Counted from the first letter of the stretch, positions 48,425 to 59,325 are shown. The stretch: 64,000 nt of DNA from VRUE01 sp963732225 (GCA_963732225.1 CAVSYR010000005.1:1027391-1091390), one strand, 5' to 3'. The notes: a model not told the origin generated them from the letters alone. Program-made: numbers and translations.

Positions 48425-48742
48425 TTATTGACCATCTAACTCAAGAATAGCAGCGCACGCCACGGATGCGGCAAGGCCCAACCAGCCACTAGCAGCCAGC
48501 TTTGCGCGCTCGTACAGAGTCTCGGGCGCTATATCGGCTTCATTGGGCCAGACGATGGTCCCCGCCTCCGGGTCGGCACGAAGCTGCCGGAAATAGCCGA
48601 TGTCGCGCAGCGGCTCGAAGACTCCCCCATAGTCCAGGAGGTAGGAGAGATCCACCTCAGCCGTCAGCCCGTCCTCAAAGCTGACACGAACCTGGTGATC
48701 GTCCCCGACTCTGGCGTCAATAAGAAGTGGCGTACTGCGCAT
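48425..48742 (-). CDS. DUF2442-domain protein
   Basis: Protein of 105 residues with the DUF2442 pattern DHQVRVSFEDGLTAEVDLSYLLDYGGVFEPLRDIGYFRQLRADPEAGTIVWPNEADIAPETLYERA. Such proteins are usually encoded next to DUF4160 as a toxin-antitoxin-like pair, as here with 17 nt between the genes. Function unproven. Confidence 0.85.
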   Translation of the reverse strand: MRSTPLLIDARVGDDHQVRVSFEDGLTAEVDLSYLLDYGGVFEPLRDIGYFRQLRADPEAGTIVWPNEADIAPETLYERAKLAASGWLGLAASVACAAILELDGQ

Positions 48743-48759
48743 AGGACGATGATAGTTCC

Positions 48760-49029
48760 CTATTTCAAGGGCTCGATCGGCATGAGCGGCTGCTTGCGGC
48801 GTGCACGTTCCCAGTTGTCGCGAAGCTCGGGTCGGCGAGCCCGCGCCCACTCGACCACCAGGCGACGCGCCCGCGGAGGTAGCTCACCTGCGATCAATCC
48901 AAGGGTCCCGATATCGACCGAGGCCTCATCGCTGCCGTAGCGGGCGTGGAAATGCGGACGACCATTGTGATGGGCCTCGTCGTAGTACATCCAGATCGTG
49001 ATGCCGTAGAAGCTGCTGATTCGGGGCAC
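48760..49029 (-). CDS. DUF4160-domain protein
   Basis: An 89-residue protein with the DUF4160 sequence RISSFYGITIWMYYDEAHHNGRPHFHARYGSDEASVDI and the conserved HFHA. GTG start chosen because the family begins MPRISSF; earlier starts add unrelated residues. Pairs with the DUF2442 gene immediately downstream. The 143 bp between this gene and cysA hold no feature I can name. Confidence 0.85.
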   Translation of the reverse strand: MPRISSFYGITIWMYYDEAHHNGRPHFHARYGSDEASVDIGTLGLIAGELPPRARRLVVEWARARRPELRDNWERARRKQPLMPIEPLK

Positions 49030-49172
49030 CGCGCGACTCTTGACCCCGACGCCGCGCGAGACAAGACACAACTCCGCCAAAAGATGGGCTTATCTCAGTA
49101 CCTTCTACGTGGCTTGTGGACGGGTCGGGGCGGGGCGCCACCCGGCAAAGCGCACCCCGCCCCGTCGCCCCT

Positions 49173-50210
49173 TCAGGCGGCTGCAGATACCTCTGCGTCG
49201 TCGCCGCCCTGTGAGTCGCGGGGAGTCGAGGCCCCGCCACCGTCGGGCGGTGAGTCACCGCTGAAGCTCTTGGTCTTGCCCGGCCGCAGGTAGACGATCT
49301 GACCCTGGCGCAGCTCGAGCTTCTGCAGCTCGGCGCGGGTCAGCTGGGCCCAGACCTCGGTGCCGTCGGCAAGCACGAACTCGACCCGGATCTCGAAGCC
49401 GAGGGCGACGATGCGCTGCACCATCGCCTCCTCGGTGCTCTCGTCGGCGTCGAGCACGACGTCCATGTCGTGCGGGCGCACGAAGCCGTCGCCGAGCCGG
49501 TTGACCTCGCCGACGAAGCTCATCACGAACTCGTTGGCCGGGTGGTCGTAGAGGTCGTCGGCGCTGCCGGACTGCTCCACCCTGCCCTCGTTCATCACCA
49601 CCAGCTGGCCGGCGACGTCCATCGCCTCCTCCTGGTCGTGGGTGACGAAGATCGTCGTCACGTGCATCTCCTCGTGGAGGTTGCGCAGCCAGGTGCGCAG
49701 GTCCTTGCGCACCTTGGCGTCGAGCGCGCCGAAGGGCTCGTCGAGCAGCAGCACCTGCGGCTCGACCGCCAGCGCCCGGGCCAGGGCCATGCGCTGGCGC
49801 TGGCCGCCGGAGAGCTGCGAGGGGTAGCGGTCGGCGAGCCCGTCGAGCTGCACCAGCCGCAGCAGCTCGTGCACGCGGTCGGAGATCTTCGCCTTGTCCC
49901 ACTTGCGGATCTTCAGCCCGAAGCCGACGTTCTCGAAGACCGTCATGTGCTTGAAGGCGGCGTAGTGCTGGAAGACGAAGCCGACTTCGCGCTTCTGCGT
50001 CGGCTTCTTCGAGACGTCCTCGTCATCGATCATGACGCGGCCGCCATCGAGCGTCTCGAGCCCGGCGATCGCCCGCAGCAGGGTCGACTTGCCGCTGCCG
50101 CTCGGCCCCAGCAGGGCGGTCAGCGATCCGTTCGGGACCTCTATCGAGACATCGTTGAGGGCCTGAAAGTCACCGAAGCTCTTGCTGGCTCCCTCGACTG
50201 TGATTCCCAT
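49173..50210 (-). CDS. cysA: Sulfate ABC transporter ATPase (CysA)
   Basis: Import ATPase of 345 residues. Walker A GPSGSGKSTLLRAIAGLE, signature LSGGQRQRMALARAL, Walker B VLLLDEPFGALDAKVR, H-loop VTHDQEEAMDVA and a C-terminal TOBE-like regulatory part (RPHDMDVVLD...). Last gene of a sulfate or thiosulfate uptake operon; its ATG overlaps the cysW stop. Confidence 0.88.
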   Translation of the reverse strand: MGITVEGASKSFGDFQALNDVSIEVPNGSLTALLGPSGSGKSTLLRAIAGLETLDGGRVMIDDEDVSKKPTQKREVGFVFQHYAAFKHMTVFENVGFGLKIRKWDKAKISDRVHELLRLVQLDGLADRYPSQLSGGQRQRMALARALAVEPQVLLLDEPFGALDAKVRKDLRTWLRNLHEEMHVTTIFVTHDQEEAMDVAGQLVVMNEGRVEQSGSADDLYDHPANEFVMSFVGEVNRLGDGFVRPHDMDVVLDADESTEEAMVQRIVALGFEIRVEFVLADGTEVWAQLTRAELQKLELRQGQIVYLRPGKTKSFSGDSPPDGGGASTPRDSQGGDDAEVSAAA

Positions 50211-51066
50211 CAGGCGTCCTCCTTTCTCTTTAGGACGTTCATTGCGAGCAGGGTGGTCAGGGCGAGCACGGCGAGCAGGACGGATGCGCCGTAGGCGCCC
50301 GGAGGTTGAAGTTGTCGAACTGCTTTTCGACGAAGAGCGGCAGCGTTTCGGTCTCGCCCGAGATCGAGCCGGAGACGATCGAGACGGCGCCGAACTCGCC
50401 CAGCACCCGGGCGGTGGTCAGCACGACGCCGTAGGCGACGCCCCAGCGGATCGCCGGCAGGGTGATGCGCCAGAAGGTCTGCCAGGCGTTGGCGCCGAGG
50501 GTCGAGGCGGCCTGCTCCTGCTCGGTGCCGATCTCCTGCAGCACCGGCACCGTCTCGCGCACGACGAAAGGCAGCGAGACGAAGATGCTGGCGAGGACCA
50601 TGCCGGGGACCGAGAAGAGGATTTCGATCCCGGCTTCGGCGAGCCCCGGCCCGAGCCAGCCGTTGGTGCCGTAGAGGAGGAAGAGCGAGAGGCCGATCAC
50701 GACCGGCGAGATCGCGAAGGGGAGATTGATCACCGCGTCGATCACGGCGTTGCCCTTCCACTTGTGGCGAACCAGCAGCAGCGCGCAGCCGACGCCGAAG
50801 ATCGTGTTGAGCGGCACCGCGATCGCGACCATCAGCAGGCTCAGCTTCAGCGCGTGCAGGCCGTCGGGCGAGGTGATCGCGTCGATCGGCGGCGCCAGGC
50901 CGTGTTCGAAGGTCTTGTAGAAGATCATCACCAGGGGCGCGAGCAGGAGCAGGGTCAGGTAGCCGAGGCCGAGGGTGCGCAGGCCCCAGCGGCTTCGCGT
51001 CGAGCTAGTCGCGTCATCGTCGTCCTCCTCCCCGTCCGCGTGGAAGTCGACGCCGCTCATCGGCAT
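50210..51066 (-). CDS. cysW: Sulfate ABC transporter permease CysW (frameshift near 50305)
   Basis: Permease of about 285 residues. Acidic N-terminus, six helices, and the EAA loop GTEQEQAASTLGANAWQTFWRITLPAIRWGVAYG. One shift in the C-terminal part separates it from GASVLLAVLALTTLLAMNVLKRKEDA. The start could be the ATG at 51066 or the GTG at 51069. Confidence 0.87.
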
Positions 51067-51071
51067 CACCG

Positions 51072-51925
51072 TCAGGCCGGCGCATCCGCTCGAGCGTTCG
51101 TGGCGGCTGCCCCAGCGCTGGACCAGGTGATCACGGCCAGCATCAGCAGCGCCGCGATCAGCAGGACCACCGAGACCGCGGAGGCACCGATGTCGTTGCC
51201 GGACTCGATCTGCTGGCGGATGAAGACCGAGGAGACCATCGTCTCCGGCAGGCCGCCGGCGAAGAGCAGGACGGAGCCGAACTCGCCGAGCGCGCGGGCG
51301 AAGGCGAGTGCGACGCCGGCGGCAAGGCCCGGCAGGAGGTTGGGGAAGATGATGCGGCGGAAGATCGTGAAGCCGCTGGCGCCGAGCGAGGCCGCGGCCT
51401 CCTCCATCTCGCGGTCCATCTCGATCAGCAGCGGCTGCACCGCGCGGACGACGAAGGGCAGGGTGACGAAGAGCAGCGCGACGACGACCGCGGTCCGGGT
51501 GCTGCGATGTCGATACCGACCGGGCTGTCGTTCCCGTAGAGCTCGAGCAGGGTCAGGCTGGCGACGATCGTCGGCAGCGCGAAGGGCAGGTCGATCACGG
51601 CGTTGACGACGGACTTGCCGGGAAACTCGTCGCGGACGAGGAGCCAGGCGATGATCGTGCCGAAGACCGCGTTGATCGCGACCACGATCAGCGAGCGATG
51701 ATGGTCAGCTCGAGCGAGCGGACCGCCTGCGGCGAGGTGACCTGGGTCCAGAAGGTGCTGAAGCCGTCTTCGAAGGCCTGGCTGGTCAGTGCCGCCAGCG
51801 GCAGCAGGACGATCAGGCTCAGATAGAGCACGACCGGGCCGCGGCCGAGGCCGGCGCCGACCCAGGGCAGGCGGATGCCTGCCCTGGGTGCTGCCGGCCT
51901 GGTGTGCTGCCGGGTGCGCAGACAT
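51072..51925 (-). CDS. cysT: Sulfate ABC transporter permease CysT (three frameshifts)
   Basis: Permease of about 285 residues spread over frames. Conserved pieces: VLYLSLIVLLPLAALTSQAF, then VVAINAVFGTIIAWLLVRDEFPGKSVVNAVIDLPFALPTIV, VRAVQPLLIEMDREMEEAAASLGASGFTIFRRIIFPNLLPGL (EAA loop) and FARALGEFGSVLLFAGGLPETMVSSVFI. Shifts near 51880, 51690 and 51515. Confidence 0.83.
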
Positions 51926-52966
51926 CAGCCTGAGGTGGAGACCCCGAGTTCAGTCTCGATCTTGGCGACCGAACCCGTTTCGTCATCGAAGAATTCGTCG
52001 TTGACTTTGCCCCAGCCACCGAACTGGCTGATCTTGAACAGTTCCTTCGGGGTCGGGAACTGCTTCGGGTCGACCAGCTTCGGGTTGACCGGGCGGTAGC
52101 CGTTTTCGGCCCAGATTTCCTGGCCTTCGTCGGACCAGATGAACTTGAGGAAATCTTCCGCCGCGGGCTCCGGGCGCTTGTGGTGACCGCGATCGGAGTT
52201 TCGATCAGGATCGTCGAGGGCGGGACGATGTGTTCGACGTCTTCGCCTTCGTTTTCGGCCTTGATCGCCTCGTTCTCGTAGCCGAGCAGAACGTCGCCCT
52301 CGCCCTGGGTGAAGGCGGCCAGCGCGTCGCGGGCGCTGCCCGGCTGCGCGGTGGTCTTTTCCAGCAGGGTCTTGACGCCTTCGAGCGCCTGGTCGGGCGA
52401 CTTGCCCTCGTTGATCAGCGTGCCGTAGACGGCCATGATGTTCCAGCGCGCCGCGCCGGAGCTGAACGGGTTGGGGGTGACGACGTCGACGTCCTTGCTC
52501 AGCACGTCGTCGAGGGTGTGGATTCCCTCCGGGTTGCCCTTGCGGACGGTGATCACGACGACCGAGTCCTGGGCGATGCCGCCGTAGGGCTGCTTTTCCC
52601 AGTCCTTGGCGACGAGCCCGCCTTCTTCGACCAGCCGTTCCATGTCGCCGGCCTGGGCGAAGTGGACGACCGAGGCCGGCTGGCCGGCGACGACCGCGCG
52701 GCTCTGGTCGCCGGAGGCGCCAAAGGAGTTGCTGAAGCTGACGCCGCTTCCCGCGGAGGTCTTTTCGAAGGCCGGCTCCAGGTCTTCCTGGTAGACGGAT
52801 TCGGGAGTGGAGTAGCCGACCACGTCGAGCTTGCCGCCCCCGAGGAGGAGCTGCTGTCGCTGCTGCTGCTTCCACATCCGACGACGACAGCTGCCAACGC
52901 AAAAAGAGCGGCCAGGAGGGCCGCGTTAACGCTGCGCCGCCGGGTTACCTTGCGAGCGTTCCGCAT
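51925..52966 (-). CDS. Sulfate-binding lipoprotein (two frameshifts)
   Basis: Sulfate/thiosulfate-binding protein. Lipobox AAVVVGC, then VVGYSTPESVYQEDLEPAFEK, GASGDQSRAVVAGQPASVVHFAQAGDMERLVEEG and TPNPFSSGAARWNIMAVYG typical of CysP/Sbp, and C-terminal WSDEGQEIWAENGYRPVNP. Shifts near 52862 and 52180. First gene of the sbp-cysT-cysW-cysA operon. Glu is mostly GAA. Confidence 0.88.
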
Positions 52967-52992
52967 AGAACGGATTCCTTTCTTTGTCGACT

Positions 52993-53018
52993 GACTTAGT
53001 TTTTTGAGCGACTTAGTT
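52993..53018. promoter_or_regulatory. Direct repeat GACTTAGTT upstream of the sulfate operon
   Basis: GACTTAGTT at 52993 and 53010 (period 17) in an AT-rich spot 27 nt before the binding-protein start. Spacing near two helical turns suits a dimeric regulator; no regulator gene is adjacent. Confidence 0.4.
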
Positions 53019-53099
53019 CTAAAAGCGAAGTTCGGCAGGGTAGCACATTGTCGATCGGCAAAGTCGTAAATGCCGATCCGGATTCGGGGATTCCCGATG

Positions 53100-53642
53100 T
53101 CAGGCGGTGAGGACGCGGTGGTCCTCGGGCCCGGGGCGCAGGATCAGGACCTCGGCCGGGGCCTTGTCGAGCAGCCAGACGAGGTCGTCGCCGGAGAAGC
53201 CGGCGGCGCCGGTCGAGGTGGCCGAGACGACGACGCGGTCGAAGGTCTCGTGCTCGAGCAGGCGGCTGAGCGCGTGGCGGTAGCTGCGGCCGCGTTCGAT
53301 CCGGGCGTCGACCGGCACGCCCTGGCCGGTCGCCCGCTGTTCGATCGCCTCCAGCATCGACATCGCCTTCGCCGCCTCGGCCGGGATCGCGCACTCGAGC
53401 GGCAGCTGCTTCGGGACCGCGGCGAGGTAGGCCGGCATCAGCGTCGCGTCCTCGGCCCGGGCCAGGCGCAGGGCGGCGTCGAGGGCGCGGCGCGAGATCT
53501 CGGTGCCGGTGAAGGGCAGGAGGATCTGGTGCACCTGCTGCGGCCGCTCGGAGCGCTTGCCACGCCAGCGCGAGCTGGCGATCAGGTAGCCGCCGAAGAG
53601 ACCGAGCAGGAGGGCGAAGCCGACGAGGAAGTGCTCGATCAC
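53100..53642 (-). CDS. Membrane-anchored universal stress domain protein
   Basis: Protein of 180 residues. One N-terminal helix FLVGFALLLGLFGGYLIA anchors a USP-like fold (QILLPFTGTEISRRALDAALRLAR..., FDRVVVSATSTGAAGFSGDDLVWLLDKAPAEVLILRPG). GTG start overlaps the KdpD-like stop, so it belongs to the kdp operon and may add sensing. Confidence 0.78.
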   Translation of the reverse strand: MIEHFLVGFALLLGLFGGYLIASSRWRGKRSERPQQVHQILLPFTGTEISRRALDAALRLARAEDATLMPAYLAAVPKQLPLECAIPAEAAKAMSMLEAIEQRATGQGVPVDARIERGRSYRHALSRLLEHETFDRVVVSATSTGAAGFSGDDLVWLLDKAPAEVLILRPGPEDHRVLTA

Positions 53643-54766
53643 CCGTCCTCCTCCTTGCCGCCGCGGTGGGCGACGATCCGCACGTCGACCCCGGCCGGCG
53701 TCGCCTTCATCAGCCGCTGCGGCAGCGGTTCGCGCAGGCGGCGCGAGGCCGCGCCGCGGCAGCGACTCGCCGACCATGAGGTAGGTGCTGCCGCGCTCGC
53801 GCACGACCCGCGCCACCGCGGCGACGACGTCGTCGTGCTCCTCGATCAGCAGGGTCGCGCCGAGCACCGAGGCGAGCTGGCGCAGCGCCGTCACCTGGCG
53901 CTCGACGTCGCCCTCGATCGGCTTGCCCGGCGGCTTCACCCAGAGCAGGTCGAGGTCGGTGCCGAGCCGCTGCGCCGAGCGCCAGGCGCGGCGCACGAGG
54001 CGCTGCGAGCTGGGCTGCGGGCGGACCAGGGCGAGCAGCCGCTCGCCGACCGCCTTCGGCACCTCGGCGGCGACCCGCTCCTCGCGCGTCCCGAGCGGCT
54101 CGGCGCACGTGCAGGGTCAGGCGCTTGGACTCGACCTCCTCGGCCACCTGGCGCAGGCTGACCTCGCGCAGCGCCGCCAGGTTCTCGATCCGGAAGAAGT
54201 TGTTGAGGGCGGCCTCGATGTTCTCGCCGGGGTAGATCTTGCCGGCGCGCAGGCGCGCCACCAGCGCCTCCGGGGTGAGGTCGATCAGCACCACCTCGTC
54301 GGCGGTGCCGAGCACCGAGTCGGGCACCGTCTCGCGCACCCGCACCCCGGTCAGCTCGGCGACCTGGTCGTTGAGCGACTCGAGGTGCTGGACGTTGACG
54401 GTCGAGAAGACGTCGATCCCGGCCGCCAGCACGTCGGCGATGTCCTCGTAGCGCTTCTCGTGCTCGAGCCCGGGCGGGTTGGTGTGGGCGAGCTCGTCGA
54501 TCAGGGCCAGCTCGGGCGCGCGGGCGAGCAGCGCCGGCAGGTCCATCTCCTCGACCTCGACGTCGCGGTAGGTGACCGCGCCGCCGCGGCACGACCTCGA
54601 GGCCGCGCGCCTGGTCGCTCGTCTCCTGGCGCTTGTGCGGCTCCAGGTAGCCGATCGCGACGTCGCGGCCCGCCGCGGCCTCGGCGTGGCCCTCCTGCAG
54701 CATCCGGTAGGTCTTCCCCACGCCGGCCGCCATGCCGAGGAAGATCTTGTAGTGGCCGCGGTCCAT
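53639..54766 (-). CDS. KdpD N-terminal sensor protein, no kinase domain (frameshifted)
   Basis: Stand-alone KdpD-like N-terminal part of about 375 residues: KdpD domain with GMAAGVGKTYRMLQEGH (Walker A-like), ALIDELAHTNPPGLEHEKRYEDI and YPGENIEAALNNFF, and a USP domain (RLGTDLDLLWVKPP, RERGSTYLMVGES). No transmembrane or histidine kinase part follows; those lie separately at 61-62 kb. Shifts near 54595, 54110 and 53755. Split KdpD proteins of this kind occur in some bacteria. Confidence 0.83.
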
Positions 54767-54781
54767 GCCGCGCCCTCGCGC

Positions 54782-56847
54782 TCAGGCCCCCAGCAGGTTG
54801 TGGACGACCAGGTCGATCAGCTTGATCCCGACGAAGGGGACGATCAGGCCGCCGAGCCCGTAGAGCAGCATGTTGCGGCGCAGCAGCGCGGTGGCGCCGA
54901 TCGGCCGGTAGCGGACGCCGCGCAGCGAGAGCGGGATCAGCAGCGGGATGATCAGCGCGTTGAAGATCACCGCTGAGAGGATCGCCGATTCGCGGCGTGC
55001 CCAGCGACATCACGTTGAGCGCGTCGAGCGGGCCCCGTTCGCCGGCCAGGGCGTAGGTCGCGGCGAACATCGCCGGCAGGATCGCGAAGTACTTGGCGAC
55101 GTCGTTGGCGATCGAGAAGGTGGTCAGGGCGCCGCGGGTGATCAGCAGCTGCTTGCCGACCTCGACGATCTCGATCAGCTTGGTCGGATTGGAGTCGAGG
55201 TCGACCATGTTGCCCGCCTCGCGCGCCGCCTGGGTGCCGGTGTTCATCGCCACGCCGACGTCGGCCTGGGCCAGGGCCGGGGCGTCGTTGGTGCCGTCGC
55301 CGGTCATCGCGATCAGCCGCCCGTCGGCCTGCTGCTCCTTGATCAGCTCGAGCTTGCGCTCCGGCGTCGCTTCGGCGAGGAAGTCGTCGACGCCGGCCTC
55401 CTCGGCGATCTTCGCCGCGGTCAGCTTGTTGTCGCCGGTGACCATGATCGTGCGGATGCCCATCGCCCGCAGCTGGTCGAAGCGCGCGCTCATCCCCTCC
55501 TTGATCACGTCCTTGAGGTAGACGACGCCGAGCACGCGCTCGTTGCGGGCGACCGCCAGCGGCGTGCCGCCCTCGCGGCCGATCCGGTCGAGCTCGCCGC
55601 GCAGCTCGGCCGGCGCCCGGCCGCCCTCCGCGGCGACCCAGGATTCGATCGCGTCGCCGGCGCCCTTGCGCAGGCGGGTGCCGTTGAAGTCGACGCCGCT
55701 CATCCGGGTCTCGGCGCTGAAGGGGACGAAGGTCGGCTCGTGGCCGGCGAAGTCGTGCTCGCGGATGCCGTAGCCCTTGGCGAGGACGACGATCGAGCGG
55801 CCCTCCGGGGTCTCGTCGGCGAGCGAGGACATCTGCGCCGCCTCGGCCAGCTCCTCGCCGCTGACCCCCGGCATCGGCATGAACTCGACCGCCTCGCGGT
55901 TGCCGAGCGTGATCGTGCCGGTCTTGTCGAGCAGCAGCACGTCGCAGTCGCCGGAGGCCTCGACCGCGCGGCCGGAGAGGGCGAGCACGTTGCGGCGCAC
56001 GAGGCGGTCCATGCCGGCGATCCCGATCGCCGAGAGCAGCGCCCCGATCGTGGTCGGGATCAGGGCGACGAGCAGCGCGATCAGCGTCGTCTCGGAGAGT
56101 TCGGTGCCGGCGAAGAGGGCGAAGGGGCGCAGCGAGACGACGACGAAGACGAAGACGAGGGTGAGCGCGGCGAGCAGGATCCCGAGCGCGATCTCGTTCG
56201 GCGTCTTGCGCCGCTCCGCCCCCTCGACCAGGGCGATCATCCGGTCGAGGAACGATTTGCCGGGCTCCTGGGTGATCTCGACCACGATCCGGTCGGAGAG
56301 CACCCTGGTGCCGCCGGTGACGGCGGAGCGGTCGCCGCCGGCCTCGCGGATCACCGGCGCCGACTCGCCGGTGATCGCCGACTCGTCGACCGAGGCGATG
56401 CCCTCGATCACGGTGCCGTCGCCGGGGATCGTCTCCCCCGCCTCGACCACGACGACGTCGCCGCGGGCCAGCTCGGAGGCCGGCTTCTCGCCACCGTCGC
56501 GCAGGCGCGCCGTGGTCTCGGTCCGCATCGCCCGCAGGCTCGCCGCCTGGGCGCGGCCGCGGCCCTCGGCCAGCGCCTCGGCGAGGTTGGCGAAGACGAC
56601 CGTGAGCCAGAGCCAGACCGTGATCGCTGAAGCTGAACCAGGCGGGCTCGTGGCCGCCGCCGAGCGGGCCGCCGCCGAAGACCTGGATCAGCCAGGCGAC
56701 GGTGGTGATCACGGCGCCGATCTCGACCACGAACATCACCGGGTTGCGCACCTGCACCCGCGGGTCGAGCTTGCGCAGCGACTCGAGCAGCGCCGGGCGC
56801 AGGATCTCGGGGTCGAAGAGGGAGCGGGCCTCGGTCTCGGTGCTCAT
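54782..56847 (-). CDS. kdpB: K+-transporting P-type ATPase subunit B (frameshifted)
   Basis: P-type ATPase of about 685 residues. Phosphatase loop ITGES, phosphorylation motif LLDKTGTITLGNREA, VTGDNKLTAAKIAEEAGVDDF, MTGDGTNDAPALAQADVGVAMN and GNMVDLDSNPTKLIEIVEVGKQLLITRGALTTFS. Shifts near 56635 and 54995. Overlaps kdpC (ATGA). Confidence 0.95.
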
Positions 56848-57444
56848 CTGAGCGGCGCCTCCTTGTCGAGGGCGATGTTGAGCTCGCAGGACGTTGACGC
56901 CGGGCTCGCCGAGCAGGCCGAGGAAGCGGCCGTCGGTGTGGGCGGAGATCAGGTCTTCGACCTTGCGCCAGCGGCAGGTGGCGAACGGCGGCGATCCGGT
57001 GCGCCTGGATCCGGGCGTTGGCCTCGGAGATCTGGGGGTCGACGCCGGAGGCCGACTCGGTGACCGCGTCGACCGGGACGTCTTCGACCTGGTCAGCGGA
57101 CATCGGTCGTAGGGCTTCTCGCAGCTTCAGGTAGGCGGCGAGGTTTTCGCGCACCTCTTCGCGCGCTTCGACGCTGTTGGGGCCGACGTTGCCGAAGAAG
57201 GTGACGTCGCCCGAGTATTCGGTTGCCGAGGGCCGCGACTGGAAGTAGGCGAGCTTGCCCTTGAAGTCCTGGCCGATCAGGCTCGAGCCGACGACTCTGC
57301 CGTCGACGCTGACCTTCGAGCCGTTCGCCTTGCCCGGGAAGAGCGACCTGGGAGATGCCGGTGATCGCCAGCGGGTAGACGACGCCGAGGATGACCGTCA
57401 TCACGACGACCGCGATCGACCGAGGTGACCAGGTCCCGGCGCAT
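56844..57444 (-). CDS. kdpC: K+-transporting ATPase subunit C (frameshifted)
   Basis: KdpC of about 198 residues: N-terminal helix VVVMTVILGVVYPLAITGISQV, GQDFKGKLAYFQSRPSATEYSG, VDAVTESASGVDPQISEANARIQAHRIA and AHTDGRFLGLLGEPGVNVLELNIALD. Several shifts near 57425, 57340, 56985 and 56890. It lies between kdpA and kdpB, unlike the usual A-B-C order. ATG overlaps the kdpA stop (TGATG). Confidence 0.92.
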
Positions 57445-59212
57445 CAGAAGAGCCTCGTGGTCAGGCTCTGGACGACCGGGCCGAGCAGCAGGGCGGGGAA
57501 GAAGGTGAGGGCGCCGACCAGGATCACGACGCCGACCAGGAGGAAGACGAAGGTCGGGTTGTCGGTCCGCATCGTCCCCAGGCCCGGCCGGGCGAGACCT
57601 TCTTGCCGGCGAGCGCGCCGGCGACGGCGAGGACGAAGAGGATCGGCACGAAGCGGGCGCCGAGCATCACGACGCCCGCCGAGCAGGTCGGCGAAGGAGA
57701 TCCCGTAGGCGCCGACGTTGCCGGGCGCGTGCGGCTGGATGAAGCCGGTGTAGCCGGCGAAGGCGGAGCCGTTGTTGTTGGCCTGGGAGAGGTAGGCGTA
57801 GAGGGTCTCCGAGAAGCCCTGCGGGTTGACCCCGGCGTAGAGCGAGCGTCTGCCCAGCGCGCGTCGCCGAGGCGAGCCCGAGGAGAGCAGCACCGCCAGC
57901 GGGGTGAACAGCACGCCGAGCGAGACCAGCTTGATCTCCCGCGCCTGGATCTTCTTGCCCAGGTACTCCGGGGTGCGGCCGACCATCAGGCCGCCGATGA
58001 AGACGGCCAGCAGGACGTAGAGCAGCATCGAGTAGAGGCCGGCGCCGACGCCGCCGAAGACCACCTCGCTGAAGCCGAGGTTGACGAACGGCACCGCGCC
58101 CCCGAGCCCGCTCAGCGACTCGAAGGCGGCGTTGACCGCGCCGCAGGAGGTGACCGTGGTCACCGCCGTCCACAGCGAGGAGTTGGCGATCCCGAAGCGC
58201 TGCTCCTTGCCCTCCATGTTGCCGCCGGTCGAGCCGTCGAAGGCGTGCGTATTGCAGGCCTGCCAGATGCTGGGCCGGGGTGCCGTGCTGCTCGGCCATG
58301 TAGACGACGATCACGCCGGCGACGAAGAGCACGAACATCGCCGCGAAGATCGCCCAGCCCTGGCGCTGGCTGCCGACCATGCGGCCGTAGGTGTAGGTGA
58401 GCGCCGGCCGGGATGACGAGGATCAGCAGCAGCTCGACGAAGTTGGTCAGCCCGCTCGGGTTCTCGAACGGCATCGCCGAGTTGACGTTGAAGAAGCCGC
58501 CGCCGTTGGTGCCCAGCTCCTTGATCGCCTCCTGCGAGGCGACCGGGCCCTGGGCCAGCGTCTGCGGTGCCGCCGGTCAGCGTGTGGATCACGGTGTAGT
58601 GGCCGAGGTTCTGGATCACGCCCTGCGAGACGAGGAAGAGCGCGCCGATCGATCGAGATCGGCAGCAGGACGTAGAGCAGAGACCCGGATCAGGTCCTGC
58701 CAGAAGTTGCCGAGCTCGCGGCCGCTGCGGGCGACGATGCCGCGGATCAGGGCGACGACCACGGCGATCCCGACCGCGGCGGAGACGAAGTTCTGCACCG
58801 CCAGCCCGGCCATCTGGGCGAAGTAGGTGAGCGTCGTTTCGCCGCCGTAGTACTGCCAGTTGGTGTTGGTGACGAAGGAGGAGGTGGTGTTGAAGCTGAG
58901 GTCCCAGGGCGCCGAGTGGAAGCCCTGCGGGGTTGAACGGCTGGATGCCCTGGCGTGCGCAGGATCAGGTAGAGCGCGATCCAGGAGAGCAGCGAGAAGA
59001 CGATCAGGCTGCGGGCGTAGCCCTTCCAGTCCTGCCCCTCGTCGGGCCGCACGCGCATCACCCTGTAGGTGAGGCGCTCGATTGGCCCGACGACGGGGGT
59101 CAGGAAGACCCGCTGGTCGGTGAAGACGCGCGCCATGTAGATGCCGACCGGCTTGATCAGCGCGACGAGGACGCGCGATGAAGACCGCGATCTGCAGCCA
59201 GCCCTGCGCCAT
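57444..59212 (-). CDS. kdpA: K+-transporting ATPase subunit A (frameshifted)
   Basis: Channel-like KdpA of about 570 residues with ten helices. Blocks include QRVFLTPVVGPIERLTYRVMRVRPDEGQDWKGYARSLIVFSLLSW, SFVTNTNWQYYGGETTLTYFAQMAGLAVQNFVSAA, and TSCGAVNAAFESLSGLGG (a K+ filter repeat). Many single-base shifts (about 59180, 58955, 58650, 58565, 58400, 57850, 57675). Confidence 0.93.
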
Positions 59213-59325
59213 CAGAGGTTCTCCCCGCGCAGCAGCGCGTAGACGAGGTAGGCGCAGACCAGGGCCGAGACGATCAGCCCAAAGAGGTCGGCGCCGGAGA
59301 GCGACGCGAGCGGCATCACGCTCAT
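59212..59325 (-). CDS. kdpF: K+-transporting ATPase subunit F
   Basis: A 37-residue one-helix subunit (MSVMPLASLSGADLFGLIVS...LVYALLRGENL). The LVYALLRxE ending is the KdpF hallmark. Its TGA stop overlaps the kdpA start (TGATG), and its ATG overlaps the stop of the small upstream gene. Too short for most gene callers. Confidence 0.85.
   Translation of the reverse strand: MSVMPLASLSGADLFGLIVSALVCAYLVYALLRGENL

Noticed and set aside
58640..58690. GATCGATCGAGATCGG as a mobile-element scar in kdpA
   Set aside because: Short tandem bases at a frameshift in an otherwise intact family gene; more simply a local sequencing error.
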